Shown: in pieces, positions 62,056 through 64,000 of the stretch
Numbering within the stretch: the first letter of the stretch is position 1
Layout: the number at the start of each line of letters is the position of its first letter
Origin: Eutreptiella sp. 'Long Island Sound 2002'
Taxonomy: Eukaryota; Euglenozoa; Euglenophyceae; Eutreptiales; Eutreptiaceae
NCBI GenBank assembly: GCA_964036045.1
Contig: CAXIWF010000168.1
Span: 1-64,000 of the forward strand
Reading direction: 5' to 3'
DNA: 64,000 nucleotides
Position numbers and translations under genes: made by a program
The notes under the pieces: generated by a model
Databases searched by the model: none
The model's input: the letters and a program-made list of their open reading frames with translations, nothing else
Told to the model about the DNA's origin: nothing

Positions 62056-64000
62056 TCCGAGAATTTTCCGAGAATTTTCCGAGAATTTTCCGAGAATTTT
62101 CCGAGAATTTTCCAAGAGTTTTTTCTCAATTTTCCGAGAATTTTCCGAGAGGTTTCCGAGAATTTTCCGAGAATTTTCTGGGAATTTTCCGAGAATTTTC
62201 CGAGAATTTTCCGTCAATTTTCCTAGAATTTTCCGAGAATTTTCCGAGAATTTTCCGAGAATTTTCCGAGAATTTTCCGAGAAATTTCCGAGAATTTTCC
62301 GAGAATTTTCCGAGAATTTTCCGAGAATTTTCCGAGAATTTTCCGAGAATTTTCCGAGAATTTTCCGAGAATTTTCCGAGAATTTTCCAAGAGTTTTTCG
62401 TCAATTTTCCGAGAATTTTCCGAGAGGTTTCCGAGAATTTTCCGAGAATTTTCTGAGAATTTTCAGAGAATTTTCCGAGAATTTTCCGTCAATTTTCCTA
62501 GAATTTTCCGAGAATTTTCCGTGAATTTTCCGAGAATTTTCTGAGAATTTTCTGAGAATTTTCCGAGAATTTTCCGAGAATTTTCCGAGAATTTTCCGAG
62601 AATTTTCCGAGAATTTTCCAAGAATTTTCCGAGAATTTTCCGAGAATTTTCCGAGAATTTTCCGGGAATTTTCCGAGAATTTTCCGAGAATTTTCCGAGA
62701 ATTTTCCGAGAATTTTCCGTCAATTTTCCCAGAATTTTCCGAGAATTTTCCCAGAATTTTCCGAGAATTTTCCGAGAATTTTCCGAGAATTTTCCGAGAA
62801 TTTTCCGAGAATTTTCCGAGAATTTTCCTAGAATTTTCTGAGAATTTTCCGAGAATTTTCGGCGAATTTTCCGAGATTTTTCCGAGAATTTTCCGAGAAT
62901 TTTCCGAGAATTTTCTGAGAATTTTCTGAGAATTTTCCTAGAATTTTCCGAGAATTTTCCGAGAATTTTCCGAGAATTTTCTGAGAATTTTCTGAGAATA
63001 TTCCGAGAATTTTCCGAGAATTTTCCGAGAATTTTCCGAGAATTTTCCGAGAATTTTCCGGGAATTTTCCGACAATTTTCCGAGAATTTTCCGAGAATTT
63101 TCCGAGAAATTTCCGAGAATTTTCCGAGAATTTTCCGAGAATTTTCCGAGAATTTTCCGAGAATTTTCCGAGAATTTTCGGAGAATTTTTCGAGAATTTT
63201 CCGAGAATTTTCCGTCAATTTTCCGAGAATTTTCCGAGAATTTTCCGAGAATTTTCCGAGAATTTTCCGAGAATTTTCTGAGAATTTTCCGAGAATTTTC
63301 CGAGAATTTTCCGACAACTTTCCGAGAATTTTCCGAGAATTTTCCGAGAATTTTCCGAGAATTTTCCGAGAATTTTCCGAGAATTTTCCGAGAATTTTCT
63401 GAGAATTTTCCGAGAATTTTCCATCAATTTTCCGAGAATTTTCCGAGAATTTTCCGAAAATTTTCCGAGAATTTTCCGAGAATTTTCCGAGAGGTTTCCG
63501 AGAATTTTCCGAGAATTTTCTGAGAATTTTCCGAGAATTTTCCGAGAATTTTCCGTCAATTTTCCTAGAATTTTCCGAGAATTTTCCGAGAATTTTCCGA
63601 GAATTTTCTGAGAATTTTCTGAGAATTTTCCGAGAATCTTCCGAGAATTTTCCGAGAATTTTCCGAGAATTTTCCGAGAATTTTCCGAGAATTTTCCAAG
63701 AATTTTCCGAGAATTTTCCGAGAATTTTCCGAGAATTTTCCGGGAATTTTCCGAGAATTTTCCGAGAATTTTCCGAGAATTTTCCGAGAATTTTCCGAGA
63801 ATTTTCCGTCAATTTTCCCAGAATTTTCCGAGAATTTTCCCAGAATTTTCCGAGAATTTTCCGAGAATTTTCCGAGAATTTTCCGAGAATTTTCCGAGAA
63901 TTTTCCGAGAATTTTCCGAGAATTTTCCGAGAATTTTCTGAGAATTTTCCGAGAATTTTCGGAGAATTTTCCGAGATTTTTGCGAGAATTTTCCGAGAAT
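58578..64000. repeat. D mosaic unit 3 (cut by window end)
   Basis: The unit is shared with unit 2 over 58,578-60,545 at a shift of 6,929 bp, and with unit 1 from about 60.5 kb. CCAAGAG 50,641 pairs with 62,112 and 50,916 with 62,387, both at 11,471 bp. A CCGACA mark pairs 51,598 with 63,069. After about 63,100 it leaves the unit 1 path and follows the type II-like order of 38,971-39,900: GAGAAATTT at 63,102 against 38,971, and CCATCAA at 63,421 against 39,312. Its 10-bp monomer is at 60,441. Confidence 0.8.

Larger units (their letters stand above)
1276..62402. repeat. Compound type I marker CCAAGAGTTTTTCGTC and relatives
   Basis: Full or near-full copies start at 1,276; 1,947; 3,630; 6,039; 6,292; 7,546; 14,350; 15,021; 17,408; 17,672; 18,904; 25,291; 25,951; 28,227; 29,811; 40,456; 41,897; 42,139; 43,129; 44,009; 45,758; 47,166; 49,662; 50,641; 50,916; 52,654; 54,270; 56,459; 58,186; 59,583; 61,133; 62,112; 62,387. 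An ACAAGAG form is at 28,491. CCGAGAG forms are at 5,291; 16,671; 27,501; 41,237; 46,627; 47,969; 48,980; 49,530; 49,893; 52,115; 53,479; 59,044; 60,408; 61,364. None was seen in 7,600-14,300, 19,000-25,200 or 29,900-40,400, which is the basis for calling type II blocks. Confidence 0.85.
1..64000. repeat. 11-bp satellite array (CCGAGAATTTT)n filling the window
   Basis: Every part of the window reads as head-to-tail copies of CCGAGAATTTT, always in one orientation. No inverted block and no unique insert was seen. Exact consensus copies dominate by eye. The rest are mostly one- or two-base variants, written here by their first bases: CTGAG, CCAAG, CCTAG, CCCAG, CGGAG, CCGGG, CCGTC, CCGATA, CCGAGC, CCGAGATTTTT, CCGAGAGGTTT and CCGAGAACTTT. 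The first full monomer starts at 11 and the last fixed one at 63,971. Between them lie 5,816 monomers, sixteen of them 10 bp long. Both ends of the window are inside the array, so its true length is unknown. Simple satellites of this kind are typical of eukaryotic constitutive heterochromatin. Chromosomal position and species cannot be read from the sequence. Confidence 0.98.
1..64000. other. No protein-coding gene: open frames are repeat artefacts
   Basis: Three monomers (33 bp) are eleven codons. The + strand reads PRIFREFSENF and the - strand reads KILGKFSENSR. All three frames of a strand give the same peptide at different phases, and none has a stop in the consensus. Frames run until a variant monomer supplies a stop. 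CCGTCAATTTT read on the - strand gives TTGACGG, whose TGA ends one frame while its TTG can start another, which produces chains of frames overlapping by 4 nt. Most apparent starts are TTG. ATG appears only through variants such as GAGCATTTT or CCATCAA (- strand) and CCGATGTTTT (+ strand). The longest frame, 934 residues on the - strand at about 34,194-36,998, has no domain, signal peptide or non-repeat sequence. Frames overlap on both strands throughout. I conclude there are no genes. Confidence 0.95.
1..64000. promoter_or_regulatory. Reiterated HSE-like and STAT-like sites (motif match only)
   Basis: Within each consensus monomer, AGAATTTTCC fits nGAAnnTTCn, two inverted heat-shock-factor pentamers. 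Across each junction, TTCCGAGAA fits TTCnnnGAA, the STAT palindrome, and the stricter TTCYNRGAA. The two sites share their GAA and TTC arms. Successive HSE dimers are separated by one base, so a continuous run of three inverted pentamers, the preferred HSF trimer site, is not formed. These are motif matches, and nothing in the sequence shows they are used. The match is intrinsic to the monomer, so it is present thousands of times. Confidence 0.3.

Noticed and set aside
1-64000. CRISPR array
   Set aside because: There are no spacers: the repeats are contiguous and 11 bp long, far shorter than CRISPR repeats, and there are no cas genes.
1-64000. Telomeric repeat
   Set aside because: The 11-bp AT-rich unit has no G-run strand and does not resemble TTAGGG-type or other known telomere motifs. 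The extensive HOR structure is also unlike telomerase-made DNA.
1-64000. Bacterial promoters from TTGACGG (-35-like)
   Set aside because: There is no TATAAT-like partner at 16-18 bp, and the motif is just the CCGTC variant read on the other strand. The sequence context is a eukaryotic-type satellite.
1-64000. Strong hairpins, cruciforms or rho-independent terminators
   Set aside because: The only dyad is the 10-bp GAGAATTTTC with two mismatches. No inverted blocks or GC-rich stems followed by T runs were seen.
39444-64000. Assembly artefact producing the D duplications
   Set aside because: It cannot be fully excluded without reads. However, the copies differ by private variants and whole-monomer indels, and the register count stays exact, which favours real divergence.

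Overview
The whole 64 kb window is one uninterrupted satellite array. Its unit is an 11-bp monomer, consensus CCGAGAATTTT on the + strand and AAAATTCTCGG on the other. I read the window from end to end and found no unique sequence, transposon, RNA gene or credible protein gene. A gene-free, single-motif array of at least 64 kb with nested higher-order repeats (HORs) points to eukaryotic heterochromatin (pericentromeric, subtelomeric or interstitial) from a long-read assembly. The species cannot be named from the sequence. The monomer is 36% GC with one CpG per unit.

The monomer register can be tracked across the whole window. From the first full monomer (position 11) to the last one I fixed (position 63,971) is 63,960 bp. 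This equals 5,816 monomers x 11 bp minus 16 bp. I located sixteen 10-bp monomers, each one base short, which account for the shortfall exactly. Length change has therefore been almost entirely by whole monomers, as expected from in-register unequal exchange.

Point-variant monomers recur in fixed order and reveal a superrepeat of about 11 kb. It has two flavours. Type I carries the compound marker CCAAGAGTTTTTCGTC and the GAGAGGTTTCC variant. Type II carries GAGCATTTTCTGAG, AATTATCC and most of the 10-bp monomers. Approximate layout: A-I 1-8,216; A-II 8,217-12,777; B-I 12,778-19,574; B-II 19,575-24,124; C-I 24,125-30,492; C-II 30,493-39,443; D-I 39,444 to the window end, with a type II-like tail after about 63,100. 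A and B are 11.34-11.39 kb apart, apart from one extra 1,683-bp unit in A. B and C are 10.8-10.95 kb apart. C-II is swollen by a local burst of 0.66-1.34 kb duplications. D is a mosaic of large duplications with offsets of 5,488, 6,929, 10,261, 11,471 and 12,428 bp.

Long open frames fill both strands, but they are a property of the repeat. Because 11 is not a multiple of 3, all three frames of a strand read the same 11-residue peptide in different phases, and none contains a stop. They should not be annotated as genes. The most interesting inference is that every consensus monomer contains a perfect two-pentamer heat-shock element (nGAAnnTTCn), and every monomer junction contains a perfect STAT-type site (TTCnnnGAA). 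The array could therefore hold thousands of transcription-factor sites, comparable in principle to human satellite III. This is unproven.
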